From NCBI RefSeq assembly GCF_963678975.1, contig NC_089280.1, positions 13,343,280 to 13,407,279 of the forward strand: a DNA stretch of 64,000 bases. Direction: 5' to 3'. This DNA comes from Dysidea avara. Its lineage: Eukaryota; Porifera; Demospongiae; Dictyoceratida; Dysideidae. How positions within the stretch are numbered: position 1 is the first letter of the stretch; every line of letters begins with the position of its first letter. Of this stretch, positions 11,343-22,535 are shown in pieces. The notes beneath the pieces were generated by a model. The model saw only the letters and a list, made by a program, of their open reading frames with translations, ran no database searches and had not been told where the DNA came from. The position numbers and the translations under genes are program-made.

Positions 11343-12428
11343 GTACCAGACAGCATTGAAACCGGGTCGGGTCAACCGGGTCACATTTTCTCTGGGTCAT
11401 ACTGATCCGACCCAGTTTACAGATTATCTGGGTCTGACCAGGATTGGATCACGTGAGAAACGAAATTGTTAGTTTGACGACGTGGAAACTTATTAAGGCT
11501 AGTTGTGCAGCTCTTTATTGAGCCATGCCCACTTATCACATTACAACATATGCTCAGCCATGCCCATTTATTAGTGAGTGCAGTCTGTAGCACAAAAAAT
11601 CCCGTGTCCGTTGCTGTCTGCAAGCTTACGTGGAGCCACGCCCACTAATCGATTAGACCACTCCGAATAAATTCTGTTTCCTTTCCTGGACTCAAGCACA
11701 TTTGCATGCAGGTGGGCAAGCAGTCCATTTTCATTATTTCATTATAGGATTAGCAGCTTTTCAAGCCGTTATTTGCCTGACATAACCATAAAAAAACTGC
11801 ATAAAAGCATGCTTAAGCTTGTTCCTTCCTTTTCAAGTTGCAAAAATAGCACAAATGTGAAATTTTGCCGACGTGATAGCACTGTTGAACCGTGAGCTAA
11901 CATTGTTTCAAGATGGCTTTTACTGAGCCTGTCAATATACAAGAATAACCAGAAAATAATGGAAGAATACGGAATAATGGAATATTTAGAGCTGACAGTA
12001 ACTAGATGTGGGCAGTGGACGGGAAACAGAGAATTTATTTGGAGTGGCCTTATTGTACGAGTTGTGCATAGCACGGATAAGTACTTTTGTGAGCCACACC
12101 CTCTTTTACTATATCGGGAAATTGTAATACTAGGTATGCACGAAGCCACACCCAATTACTGTCTGTAAACTCACAGTAGCTACGTGGAACCAAACCCACT
12201 GACTGATTTTAAAATTATAATCTTACCGGCTTAGTTATCACATAACTACTTGTTTACTCGACACGAATCGAACGCGCAAAACTTAGTCTCAAGCCCGAAA
12301 CATAGCTCTTATCGCACGCCTCGTCTTTAATTAATCCAGGTCAAATCCTGGTCTGACCCAGATTACTATCCAGGTCAGTGGGTCATCCAGGCCAGAAATA
12401 GTGACCTGGTTTCAGCACTGGTACCAGA
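11343..12428. mobile_element. hAT-like element (11351-12420) with 8-bp target duplications
   Basis: The element (1070 bp) lies between gtaccaga at 11343-11350 and 12421-12428. Its termini are imperfect inverted repeats: cagcattgaaaccgggtc on the left, and the complement of cagtgctgaaaccaggtc on the right. Subterminal ggtc/gacc-rich repeats follow on both sides. A solo right end of the same family lies at 31006-31148, and a truncated copy forms the start of the second segmental-duplication unit, ending at 23820. No transposase is visible. The minus frame 11769-12155 is conserved between the two copies only because they are recent duplicates. Confidence 0.9.
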
Positions 12429-12800
12429 TGACTGTAGCCACACCCCCTTACACAGAATAATACACAAAAGGTTCATCTTCTGACCTATACCAACTGTTAT
12501 TAGTCATGTTAATCAACAGGAAAAAATTTTCAATTCAAACAATTTTTGTTGTAGTTGCAGTTTTATATGTCACAAATTAGGAAGTATGACATCACACATA
12601 GGGTGGACATTAATAGTATTGTCTTTACATCAACATTGTTATTAGCAGTTGGGGCTGAATTGCTACAGGTTGGTGAGTGTTCTTGTAATACTATCTTTTT
12701 TAACTCCATTGCCTCCCTGCCAGTGTCTCCCTACCAGATAGTATGTGAACAACTGAACAATTAAAACTACAAACCTTTAGTTTTCTCTTGGTTACTTAGG

Positions 12801-13060
12801 TTAAGAAAATGCTAAACTGCTGAGAATATCTTTCATAGTAGTAGGATGTAAAGTTAGATTATGACAGAAAGTCCCCATGTTCACAAATTTATCACAGCCA
12901 TCCTCTTCATGTTCAACTCTAATGCCTAAACATTCTGTCACAAGCCAATGATTGTTCCTACACTGGCTTGCTCTAGCTGTCTGAGGTTTTGTTAAGTGCT
13001 CTTGTAACAGTTCTTTATTCAGTTGACCTGTCAACCCTTGACTTCCTGATCTAGCATTTG
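12801..13060 (-). pseudogene. Repeated exon-like frame (ELLQEHLTKPQTA family), copy 1
   Basis: A minus-strand frame follows a gtgcag acceptor-like site and runs through GSQGLTGQLNKELLQEHLTK to a stop at 12801. At least four other places encode the same peptide with replacements: 16314-16553, 24226-24485, about 27780-28020 and 34587-34800. More distant versions occur near 16030, 17880 and 27490 (LNEELLKEHLPKPETAQ type). Conservation of frame among diverged copies suggests an exon under past constraint. The protein is not recognised; the neighbouring integrase-like exon suggests a mobile-element-derived gene family. Confidence 0.45.
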
Positions 13061-13267
13061 GCTGCACATGAACTACTAAAAAATTTAATTGCAATCAAAA
13101 GCTTTAATATTAAATGCTGCTTCATTTGTCTTTTAAAAATAGTAATTACATCCTATTATGTTAGCGAAATAATAAGTTATGATTATTTAACACCAATAGC
13201 ATGAATTAGTTTGGTGACTCATATAAAACACATGAATACTATACAGACATAATTGGTTTATACTCAC

Positions 13268-13401
13268 CTGATTTACAAATTGTTTTCCTTGGTCTGTGAT
13301 TGTATGGACTGGTGCTCCTTGTGGACAGTAAACTTTTGTATATGGCTGAGGCTACTGAAATGGCTGATTTATCGAGTATGGAAACAGCTTCAACATATTT
13401 G
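13268..13401 (-). pseudogene. Integrase-core-like exon, frameshifted, copy 1
   Basis: The 134-bp segment has an attctag acceptor and a CAG|GTGAGT donor. Its first half encodes KYVEAVSILDKSAISVASA and its second half, in another frame, GAPVHTITDQGKQFVNQ. Together these resemble the DDE integrase core of retroelement/Ginger-type integrases (region around the first Asp strand, then the TDQGxxFxN block with the second Asp). The two halves are separated by an apparent one-base insertion in a run of A (near 13349). Copy 2 shares the same shift, so the break predates the segmental duplication. Zinc-binding-like CTLCKRVNR sequence occurs nearby near 13560. Splice edges around an integrase exon point to an intron-bearing integrase gene rather than an ordinary retroelement. 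Confidence 0.55.
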
Positions 13402-13810
13402 CTAGAATACAGTTAGTTATTGTTGTCGTTAATTGTACAATATTAATCTCCTCTTAATAACTTACTTGGAAGAAAAAAGGGTTGTAGCCACACTACAGTT
13501 TAATTATAATTTTTTTGTTCGACAATAAATTTATTGCCAACCTATTTACTCTCTTGCATAGTGTACATTTATCTTCATGTAATATCTGAATTTGATCTGT
13601 GTTTGTCCTTAAGCTATAGGTACGTATCTTGCTTGCAAAATCAACATCCAATTAACTTCAAGTGAACAAGCTTAATGCACAGTATTCCTTTCATATAGCA
13701 GTTAAACAGTTTTATTTGTGGAGCCTTCTGTAAAGTACCGTGATGTTGAGATGTCTAATAGTGACAATCAATACCATTATCAGTGAAGTGGGATTTTAGT
13801 GAATGTCTAT

Positions 13811-14172
13811 TTACTCTTCTAAGTAAAATGTGACTTCTGTCATGATAGTCTTATAGCCATGTAAGAAGGCGTAGCATGTCAAATTATTTCTCTCCTGTAA
13901 CTTCAATTTTCTTTTCCTCTGGCCATAAGGTAAACACTTTCCTTGTTGTGGCATCAACTGATGACAAGTACTCAGTGTGCATCCTGTGGTTGAGCTTTTT
14001 CTGCATTTCATGATAACAGTTCAAACTGTGAAATAGTAACTGTGTTCTTTATTTGACTACCTGCATACATGCAAATCTGATCCAATATTAGATAATGTAG
14101 CACAGGACCCTTCAGCTTCGAGTAAATCTTGCACTTTGGTCGGTCATTTGGCCTGTTGAATATGGCTTTGGC
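13811..14172 (-). pseudogene. Two further exon-like frames of the repeated family
   Basis: Minus-strand frames encode KAIFNRPNDRPKCKIYSKLK and onward (about 14060-14172) and TEYLSSVDATTRKVFTLWPE and onward (about 13890-13985). The second ends at a TAA. Related sequence is found at 25310-25620 (copy 2), at 29040-29200, and at 35087-35269, where VIFNRPNGHGERF is readable. I do not recognise a domain; the order on the minus strand places them upstream of the integrase-like exon. Confidence 0.35.
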
Positions 14173-14211
14173 CACTTCACAGAAAGGTCATAATCACCAA
14201 TACTGCTTTGT

Positions 14212-14453
14212 TCAATTGTGAAATAAAATTATAGGAAATCCCTGAACAACCAAGTTCTGATAGAATTTGGTGATGTTCCTACTTTGTTTCACTCTCTTGT
14301 GTAATCCAGATGTTTGATGGACAGTCAACTCTACAAGATCCACTACATTACATCCTTCACAATGAATGGCAATGTTGGGAAACATATTTAGATGTAAGTG
14401 TAATGTCTGCTCAAGTTCTACAAGTGGTTGGACAATATTCAGCTTGTTATTCC
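14212..14453 (-). pseudogene. Exon-like 79-codon frame of the repeated family, copy 1
   Basis: After a taggtag acceptor at 14454-14455 the frame is open for 79 codons to a TGA at 14212-14214, reading NNKLNIVQPLVELEQTLHLH at its start and including IAIHCEGCNVVDLVELTVHQ. Copy 2 (25658-25900) has an extra base in the middle that shifts the frame. Partial copies lie at 31965-32110 and 35330-35450. Copy 1 may be the less decayed version. No domain is recognised. Confidence 0.4.
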
Positions 14454-15049
14454 CTACCTATAAACTTTAGAGAATTTTTTATAGTAGTATCTGTCACAAG
14501 TACTGCTTAACTGCTTCTATAGCATCATAAAAATTATTTAAAATAATAATCTTTGTGCCTTGATTGTTTATCCAGCTAGGTCTTAAGCATCTTCCCATAC
14601 GTTGCTTTATTAGGGTCAGAAAAGTTTCATACTTATTGAGATGATGTCATTCAGTGGCTATCTTTTTGGAAAATGTTTTCAGCAGATAATCAATTACATC
14701 TGACGTTTGCGTTGCTAAGGAAGGGAGAAAAACGTAACTTTCTGGTAAATTTCAACATCTGTAGTCAGTCTTTTTTGCATTTGCATTTTCCCTTGCTTCC
14801 TCTAATCCTTTATCATTCCTTTACCATTGGCTTATTCTTGTAACTTTTCTCAATTTCCTCCAGTGAGTTTTAATTCAATTCCCAAACTTTCCACTCAGCT
14901 ATTACATCATATGATATCATTTCTTTTTACAAAATTGCAGTAAGAATGAACATGGGATATACCAACTGTCCCTACATAACAGCTAACTTTCTGATGTCAT
15001 GTGCATTTGTAGCACTGTACAACTTCATGTGTTATCAGTATTTATATGT

Positions 15050-15165
15050 GGTCCCACTGTTTCAACCCTCAAGGTTACATAGAGTAATCTTGAGTGTTGA
15101 CATGTGGCCCGCCACACTCACTACAAATATTGGATATATTGTACTGGCTAGCATAGTCCCATGAG
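15050..15165. repeat. Recurrent block (ggtcccactgtttcaaccct)
   Basis: The stretch starting ggtcccactgtttcaaccct and running through the gtgttgacatgtg motif recurs at about 18390-18490, 26507-26625 and 32678-32715. It is another component of the repeated family. A small inverted repeat (gctagcatagt and its complement) lies at 15150-15230. Confidence 0.6.
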
Positions 15166-16313
15166 TCAACTCTTGTAATGATTATAAATTGTAGTGATCA
15201 TGAGAGTTGACTATGGCTAGCTGTGCTATAAATTATTATACAAGGTGTGTTATTTTGTTTGCTATTTATGATTACTTGACCTTGTGGGCACAAAATTTGT
15301 TTTAGTTAGTAGCAAAGTGACAGATAGTACTTCTTGCCATTAACACTGTCTGAGCTGCCTGTCAGCTGGGACTGAATAGTAATCAACTGTTTGAGCTGAA
15401 TGGACAAATGAAGGTGATTACTCTCTGTTACTTTCATGTAGTCACTTTAGTTTCAAACTATTATTAGAGGGTAAACCTTCAGATTGTCAAATTCCTCAAT
15501 ATCAATCAGTGTCATGTTGGAAGAATAACACTTTGCAAAGTTCGAGTTTGTAACAGATGTACACACCTTAACTTGTTGGTCATTGCCAATAGCTGGTAAC
15601 AGTCATACTTCTGCTGGGATCATGTGAGCAGTAGTAAGTGATTATGTAATCATACTGGCTTCTTTGAGTACCGATCACCAATTGACTGTCTTATCTTTTG
15701 CAAGGACTGTGTAGAATGAGGTCTGCTGTCTATAGCCTTGTGGCCAAGTATATAAGGTAGGTGCACATAAGAAAACAATATAGACAAAGATAATTAATTG
15801 GATTATCTAGACTATTATCTCTGTGCCTCTGTGCTATAGCTCACAACAGAACAATACATTACTTGCAAATCTACATCTAATAAATTAAATTCAAGTGAAC
15901 GAACCTAACGCAAAGTGTTACTTGTTTCAAAGTTAAAAAGTGTTGTTTTTTGCATATCACAACATGAAAGTTCTCTCTTGATCATTTCTCCGTCATTCTG
16001 TAGACTTCCATTAGTAATGGACCATAATGTTGAGCTGTCTCTGGTTTGGGCAAGTGCTCTTCTAGTTGTTCCTTACTTAGTTGATCCTTGACTACCAGCT
16101 AGTCTGATCCAGTATTAGATATGTAGCAAATGAATTAGTGAAATATTAAAATTACAAGTCTCCATATTGTCAAGCTCCTCTTTGTAATAGATGTCAATTT
16201 CAGTTCTATTGAAGAATAATAGTGTACAGAGTTTAACTGGTTGTGTTAATAAGGGCATAACTTCTGATCAATTTTATCACTGATGTGAAGTGTATAGTAA
16301 CCAATAAACTTAC

Positions 16314-16560
16314 TCAAAATGCAGAACTGCTGAGAATATCTTTCATATTGGTAAGATGTAAAGTTGGTGAAAAGTCTCTAAGTTCACAATTGTCACAGCC
16401 ATCCGCTTTGTGTACAACTCTAATGGCTAAACGTTCTGTTACAAGCCAATGATTGTTCCTCCACTGGCTTACTCTACCTGTCTGAGGTTTTGTTAAGTGC
16501 TCTTGTAACAGTTCTTTATTAGAGCTCAATTCTGTATTCAGTTGACCTGTCAACCCTTGA
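16314..16560 (-). pseudogene. Repeated exon-like frame (ELLQEHLTKPQTA family), copy 2
   Basis: The minus-strand frame encodes SNKELLQEHLTKPQTGRVSQ and onward, with a diverged C-terminus compared with the copy at 12801. It lies within segmental-duplication copy 1, and its counterpart is at about 27780-28010. No stop interrupts the shared part of the frame. Confidence 0.4.
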
Positions 16561-16575
16561 CTTCCTGCTCAACTG

Positions 16576-17076
16576 ATCTATAGTGCCTGCATCCATAAAT
16601 GTCCGAATCCAATGTACCAACTTCAAGTCCTTGTAACTCCAATACCATTGAACCAATCACATTGAAATTTGAGATGATTAATAATTGATATGTATACTTT
16701 TAATCTGTAGGTGGAGTGTTGTCATGGAAATGAACTTTGTACTTCACGGAAAGCAGGATCATAAAAATAGCATTTTGAGAATTTCTGCAGAAACCACTAA
16801 GCCATAACTTTTGTAACTTTAGTTTGGGGGTATTTTTGCAAGTTCTCACGGAGAATTTTATTTGTAAATTAATCGTATCATGGTATATTGAACATGTTCA
16901 AACTGCACTTCTTCACAACCAGACGACACAGTGGCATGTTGCGAAGAGCTATATTCAACAACAAAATTCTCACAACAACTAAGAATAAACACAGATAATA
17001 AACAAGAATAATCTGACTTCCGTCTAAGATTACGGAAAATTAAAGAGATCTCATTGGCTAGAATTTATCACACCTG
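16576..17076. other. 501-bp stretch missing from the second segmental-duplication copy
   Basis: Flanking sequence joins directly in copy 2 (caactgttgtgctc near 28035), with ctg present at both edges here. No target duplication or terminal repeat is visible. The edge looks like a microhomology-mediated deletion in copy 2 rather than an insertion in copy 1. Confidence 0.6.
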
Positions 17077-17443
17077 TTGTGCTCACATGCTTTTGGGTAT
17101 TGTGATAAATATTGGTTACCGTATTAACTTGTATTAGATCTAATTACTTGCAAAGAATTGTGGCGATTGCTTTACAAATGCGTGAGTTATAAATCATTAA
17201 AATTTTGGACAATAATGGATGCACGCACCATAGCATTTGGTTGCACTTACATTCATTGTAGTGCACCACTGATGACTGCAGCCATTACCTCTTGCACAGA
17301 ATAACACTCAAACAGTTCATTACTGGGCAATAGTGTGATGAGTGACCATCCATCAACAATAAAAAACTACAGGCATGTAGTAGAGAATGTGATTTTTAAG
17401 CCAAAGTTTGAAAAGGCATTGGTTAATCCACCCCTTTATAGAA

Positions 17444-18568
17444 CACCCATAAAATGTGCCTGGAATTTCATCTTTTGAAGTTCATTCTAGTGTGTAAAGT
17501 ACCACTGATGACTGCAGCCATTCACCCTTACACAGAATAATACCCAAAAGGTTCTGAACTATAACAACTGTTATTAGCCATGTTGATGAAGCAACAGGAA
17601 AGCACTTTCAAGTCCAACACTTTTTGTTGTGTTTGCAGTTTTGTATATCACAATTGGTGTTCTGTTGAAGAATAATAGTGTGCAGAGTTTGGCAGGTTGT
17701 GTTGTCAGGTTGTGTCTGATTAATGTCAATATAGAAACCATTAGTAAAATTGACTCCTTCAAGATAATAATTGAGTTTAAACCTAATCTTTTTGTTCAAG
17801 ATACACTTCCTTCCTCATCTTGATCACTTCTCTGTTATTCTATAGACTTCTATTAGTAATGGACCATAATGTTGAGCTGTTTCTGGTTTTGGGAGGTGCT
17901 CTTTTAAAAGTTCCTCGTTCAGTTGATCCTTGACTACCTGCTAGTCTGATCCAGTATTAGATATGTAGCAAATAAACTACTGAAATATTAAAATTACAAG
18001 CCTTCACATTGTCCAGCTCTGCTTTGTATGTACTAGATGTCAGTTGTAGTTCTATTAAAGAATAATAGTGTACAGAGTTTGGCCAAGTGCATAACTTCTG
18101 ATCAACTTCATCATTAGTGTAAAGCCTACAGTAACCAGACAGTTAAACATTTAATATAAAATTTAATTAACTCAAAACATAACTATGTGTTCTGCGTCAA
18201 TAACTTGGAACTTTAGTGTGTGCATATGTGATATGTACATGGCAACTAACTTGTCTGGTGTCATTTCCATTTATGATGATGTAGAGCTTATTTATATCAA
18301 TCATTCTGACAGTCTTTCTCTCTTTTTGTGAACAGTTGGTTTGCTTCATCACTATTCTATAACTTTGTGTCATCAGTATATTTATATGCATGTGGTCCCA
18401 CTGTTTCAACCCTCAAGGTTACATAGAGTAATCTCGGGTGTTGACATGTGACCTGCCACACTCACTAAAAATATTGGAAATATTGTAGGATCACCATCAT
18501 ACAAGTTACTACTCATTGCACAAGAGTGTTCTCATTTTTTGCATTTCATAGAGCAATACTGAACGTAC
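17444..18568. repeat. Additional degenerate copies of the repeated family
   Basis: The stretch includes a partial repeat of 12420-12660 (caccccttacacagaataat; about 17510-17640), an LNEELLKEHLPKPETAQ-type segment (about 17860-17945, minus strand) and a copy of the ggtcccactgtttcaaccct block (18390-18490). No intact gene is seen. Confidence 0.55.
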
Positions 18569-18640
18569 CAGCAAAATGGCGCTCGCCAGCCCTGGTTGAT
18601 GTTATGAACATGATTGGCATGGTCAAGGTGGTAACTGTAC
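18569..18640 (-). pseudogene. Duplicate of exon 2 of the gene beginning at 21240
   Basis: The 72-bp segment lies between a ttttgtgtag acceptor and a GTACGT donor. It keeps the phase of the paralogous exon at 20647-20706 and shares RAGE near its end. No matching first exon was seen upstream of it, so it is probably an orphan exon from a duplication. Confidence 0.45.
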
Positions 18641-19129
18641 CTACACAAAACACATCAATCATTAATGTAAATTATTAATAGTTGATTTAGTCTTTGTGTT
18701 ATCATAATTTTATTGCAACACAGTGTGTGGGTGGATCAAGGGAGACCCATGGGCTATATTCACAATATGGCTATATTCACAATGTAGCCAAGTGCAAAAG
18801 TGCTAAGCGAGTGGACATTACCATACAAAAGTTAAACAACTATGCATTTCCATTATGGTATGTATCTTTTAAGCAGGGATATAGCACTTCTTATTGTGAC
18901 AACCCTCATTTTGATGTTAAATGCTGCCTGGAGTGCTTCATTTCAGCAAATACTTCCATATTTGTCTAATGCTATCTGGATCTGTAATGTACGTAAGTAC
19001 ACATAATAATTATATGAATTTCTTAAATTCTATGAATTTCTTAAATTCTATTTTTTTTGACAGATATTAGAATTTTCACTTGAGCAATATGACAAGAGCA
19101 TTTTGCAAGTCAAACATGTACCATAGTTG
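18641..19129. other. No recognised gene
   Basis: The frame at 18694-18969 (+) contains a local direct repeat (ctatattcacaat twice near 18755-18785) and no motif. I see nothing else to support. Confidence 0.35.
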
Positions 19130-19505
19130 TTTTGAGATCATATCATTCAGTGGCCATCTTTTTGGAAAATGTTTTCAGCAGATTTTTAATTACATCTGAT
19201 GTTGGCATTGCTAAGAAACAAAATGAAAGGGGAATTCACGTTCCTGGATACAATGCGCCTTAAAACGAAGTAACGCGTTACATTCGTTACGATTCCCAGA
19301 TGTAATATCCATTACATATCACTCACTACTTTGTCATGTAACGCGTTATATTACTCGTTATTGTAAAAGTAATATTATTACGTAATGCATTACATTTGTA
19401 ACGCGCTACCCCCAACTCTGTTACCCACCTACCTACCCTGAGAACACCCATGGTTGTAAGCTACAGTAGTGAATTAAAAATAGTAATACCAGTTTGCATC
19501 TAAAA
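19130..19505. repeat. Block with taacgcgttac-type repeat, copy 1
   Basis: This matches 29300-29685 almost base for base. It contains a region rich in gtaacgcgttac, gtaatattatta and similar half-palindromes (19260-19430), ending ccccaactctg. That part belongs to a widespread repeat type also seen at 47400-47595, 55350-56070, 60017-60544 and 63287-63640. Confidence 0.8.
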
Positions 19506-19706
19506 TGAATCAAACACTATGGTTGGACACATTTGCAGTGAACATTTCAGACATGCAGTTTTAACCTTCCTATACCATATGTAGAATCTTTACAACTTGA
19601 CCTATTTCATGTGTGAACACACATTGTTTCTCCATATTTTGGTCACATAGTGTAGCAAAAAAATTGCAGTATATTGGTGGCACTATACTTAAACACTATA
19701 GTAAAA

Positions 19707-19895
19707 TTATAGTGTATACATGCATACCTTCTCTATGATAGCTGATACATTCTGAGACAAATCATCACTAGTAACACATGAGAGTGCCAGTTCTTTAAAG
19801 TCAGTAACTAGGTATGTAAAGACATATTGGGCAAGAAACAGAAAGCCAGGGCCCCCTGTACAAGTGAGTGTGCCTTTTGGCATACCACAGTACAT
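19707..19895 (-). pseudogene. Exon-like frame with a GTATGC donor
   Basis: The minus-strand frame includes LTCTGGPGFLFLAQYVFTYL and ends in ...IIEK followed by a GTATGC donor at about 19727. The first 90 bp or so recur at 29690-29790, where the frame then diverges. A hydrophobic stretch (FLFLAQYVFTYL) is visible. The protein is not recognised; it may be a downstream exon of the gene that starts at 21240. Confidence 0.35.
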
Positions 19896-20246
19896 GTATG
19901 CACAACGTATTCTTCATGGATTTACCAATGTCGGACAATTTCTGTTACGAAGGGAAGCCATCACATGCTACTGCCAAATCTATACTTTTCACTGCCATCA
20001 AAGATGAATGGGGCACAAGGGAGGACAGTATTTTTTCATTGATTGCAGAGGGCTTTTCAAACCATTCTTGATTCGTAATGCTGTGCAACAGGTTGAACAT
20101 AGCTGACAATGTAACGTAATAGATGCTTCACTTTTCAGATGATAATTGGTAGCAGGGGTGTACAACGCCTTTTCTTTGGATGTGGTAAGCATGGGTTCAC
20201 CAGTCACAATAATTCTATTTTTTTACAAAAAAAAAGTTAACAAACA

Positions 20247-20458
20247 AGTACACAAAAATTAGGAATTTTCAACTAAAGTAGGGACCATAGTACATCGATA
20301 AAAAGTACTGAAAAAAGCTTTAGTGCACAATACTAAATCGTAGGAATATAACACTTCTTATTGTTTTACTACGATTTAATATTGTGCACTACTCCAGCTT
20401 GTTTCAGTACTCTTTTATCGATGGTCTATGGTCCCTGAAAATTCCTCCTTTTGTGTAC
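20247..20458. mobile_element. Foldback MITE
   Basis: The arms are reverse complements over most of their length, for example gtacacaaaa, gggaccata, cgataaaaagtactgaaa and gtgcacaatactaaatcgta on the left, with complements on the right. A short spacer lies around 20345-20370. No coding capacity is present and no clear target duplication was identified. It lies inside what would be the third intron of the gene beginning at 21240. Confidence 0.75.
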
Positions 20459-20498
20459 ATACTAACAAGAGCAAATAACTAAGAGTAAATAAACATAC

Positions 20499-21240
20499 CC
20501 ACTGGTGTTCGGTGTAGCTCTCTAGTTGGCAGGAAGCCGTCTATTATGATAAATACAAATATAATAATCAGTGCATATGTAATTGTAATTGTACTTGCAT
20601 AGGTCAAACAATACTTGTAAAATTACTAAAGTAATATTGAACGTACCTGAAGGATAGTGCTCGCCAGCCCTAGACTGGGGTGGTGCTGTTGAGATGGTGG
20701 CTGCACCTACACAAAACACATCATAATCATTAATCTAAATAATTAATAGTGGCACTGCCATGTACCATGCAACAAAAAGAATGAAGCCAGATTTTTGTGG
20801 GTAGCTAAAACTGGACAGTATGTTGATTGATAGGCAAAGTAGCTGGTTTACTTATTTGTTATGCCATGTTCTGCCTGTTTGGTAGAAAGTGCTTGAATTA
20901 ACCATTTCTGCTGCATAAGCTTCCTCAAAGTAGGGTAGTAGGGCGTCTCCCATTCCTAACTAAGTCAAATCAGCCCAGCTATCATTAGGGTATAAACGAT
21001 TTCAAAATTTGTCTTATTTCATTTCTTCGTAGTGTCAGGATTACTAGATCATTAGTAATCAATAACAATAGCACTACAACACACAAATAACAACAACTGA
21101 CACATATTACTTCTGATTACGGCTTAAAAATTACATGACCTACAATACAACTATTATAGATTTAACTCACCAGTGGGGTTGGGCGCAGCACGGCCACTGC
21201 CGTCTGCACTCGTGGTTGGGGGTGAATTGTTACTGGACAT
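20499..21240 (-). CDS. 5' exons of an unrecognised gene with a Ser/Thr/Pro-rich N-terminus (partial)
   Basis: Three exons fit together by phase. Exon 1 is 21171-21240, from an ATG, encoding MSSNNSPPTTSADGSGRAAP and onward. Exon 2 is 20647-20706 (AATISTAPPQSRAGEHYPS). Exon 3 is 20499-20540 (GFLPTRELHRTPV). All junctions are phase 1 with good donors (G|GTGAGT, G|GTACGT, G|GTATGT) and tag acceptors. The product so far is low-complexity and probably disordered. Downstream exons on the minus strand are uncertain; frames at 19998-20207 and 19707-19895 are candidates. Exon 2 has a duplicate at 18569-18640. This may be the 5' end of the repeated family in this region, but nothing seen proves it. Confidence 0.45.
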
Positions 21241-21340
21241 TCTATAACAAAATATCAATCGTGCACATTATATCAGTAGCATGAAATAAACATTTTGTAA
21301 CCTTTAGAGAACCATATATATGGTATAAAATAACATGAAT

Positions 21341-22535
21341 GTGACCGTTTCAGCGAAAACTCGTCTAGTTTGTACAAGCATGCATATTAACAAAATCACA
21401 TTGTTTAAAAATTTGTGAAATTACGTGTTACAAAAAAAATTTTACACAAGTTTTAATCAAGCCATTACTCAGGAAAGGAAGTATTACATCGATTAAACTA
21501 GTGTTGCACCGATATCCAAATTAGCCGATTATTCCGATAACCGATATTAAGCAACAGAATTAGCCGATACCGATAACCGATCCGATATACACTAATAACA
21601 CTAACACTCATCCTCATCATTATTAAATGGCTCGTATTAGTGACATAACCATTGATATACAGCTCATTCTAGGCTAAAATGTAAAGTTAGATGTATACCA
21701 CAAGTAAAAGTTACTCATGGTAAACAGGTTTTAAGTACATTTTACTACTGCTATACAATTGAGACAAGTGGCTGGTACTACATAGAAACCTAAAAACCTC
21801 AGTTTATTGTTGGGCATGGCCTAAACCCTGACAGTTTATTATGGGCATGGCTTGTAGTCACCGCTAAACCATTAACACATAACTTGATTAAAATAAATAA
21901 CTTATGTCTAGCCTCCCCCACATCATTGTACTACACAGCGCAGTGGAGATTAACATCGGCCTTGATTTAATCAAAACCGATTAATCGGCTAGTAGCCAAT
22001 ATCGGCGGATACCGATTATTGAACCGATTATCGGTGCAACACTAGATTAAACCTATGTACCACCTTATTCGACTATTCATGAGGAGTGTGAAAATCTTTG
22101 TTTCATTTCTGTAGCCCCAATGGTTTGCATGTCACATGCATTTGTTTACAATGTGGTAGACGTGAACAAAATCATCACCATTTCTTCAATAAAACCGTCT
22201 TCATGCACCTATACACAAGTGACTGCAGGGCTAAAGCTATACCTTGGCTGATCTGCCAATCCACGGTGAACACCGTAAGCCAAATCCCAACTTTGTAGAC
22301 TAATCCAAACGGAAGTTATGGCTGCTAATGTAAGCACATGTAGTTTATTTTTAGTAGTACAAATCGATTGCCTTGCTTTTCCTACTTTTTAGTGTTGTAA
22401 TTCCACAACTAGCTACTTACCACAATCTACTGAAATTTTGGTGAACCATTCCTTTGACTATGCAAACAATGCTAAGAAAAAAAAAAGAAATTCAGAAGTT
22501 GTGCAAACTAGACGGGTTTTCGCTGAGATGGTCAC
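21341..22535. mobile_element. Unclassified element with ~35-bp terminal inverted repeats, interrupted by a hAT
   Basis: The left end gtgaccgtttcagcgaaaac and the right end (complement reads gtgaccatctcagcgaaaac) match over about 35 bp, including ctagtttg. A hAT MITE (21499-22044) is nested inside. Without it the element would be about 640 bp. No obvious target duplication was found, and no coding frame is recognisable. Confidence 0.65.
21491..22052. mobile_element. Non-autonomous hAT element (21499-22044) with 8-bp target duplications
   Basis: The 546-bp element is bounded by gattaaac at 21491-21498 and 22045-22052. Terminal inverted repeats are tagtgttgcaccgat and its complement. Subterminal gccgata/cgataaccgat repeats relate it to the elements at 2169 and 8479. 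It is nested in the element at 21341-22535, giving an order of insertion. Confidence 0.92.

Larger units (their letters stand above)
11518..17443. repeat. Segmental duplication, copy 1
   Basis: This segment is collinear with and very similar to 22937-28403 (direct orientation, offset about 11.4 kb). The left breakpoint lies inside the hAT-like element, so copy 2 lacks that element's left end. Differences are scattered substitutions and small indels, plus a 501-bp stretch (16576-17076) present only here. The segment contains decayed exons of a minus-strand family, including integrase-like sequence. Confidence 0.9.

Noticed and set aside
11769-12155. 128-codon minus frame shared by 11769-12155 and 23170-23556
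   Set aside because: Conservation reflects the recent segmental duplication. The frame diverges at its end by an indel and lies within a non-coding hAT-like element.
14946-15164. 72-codon plus-strand frame conserved in the segmental duplication (also 26403-26621)
   Set aside because: It runs antisense to the minus-strand family and its last part is a dispersed repeat block. Identity is explained by recency of the duplication.
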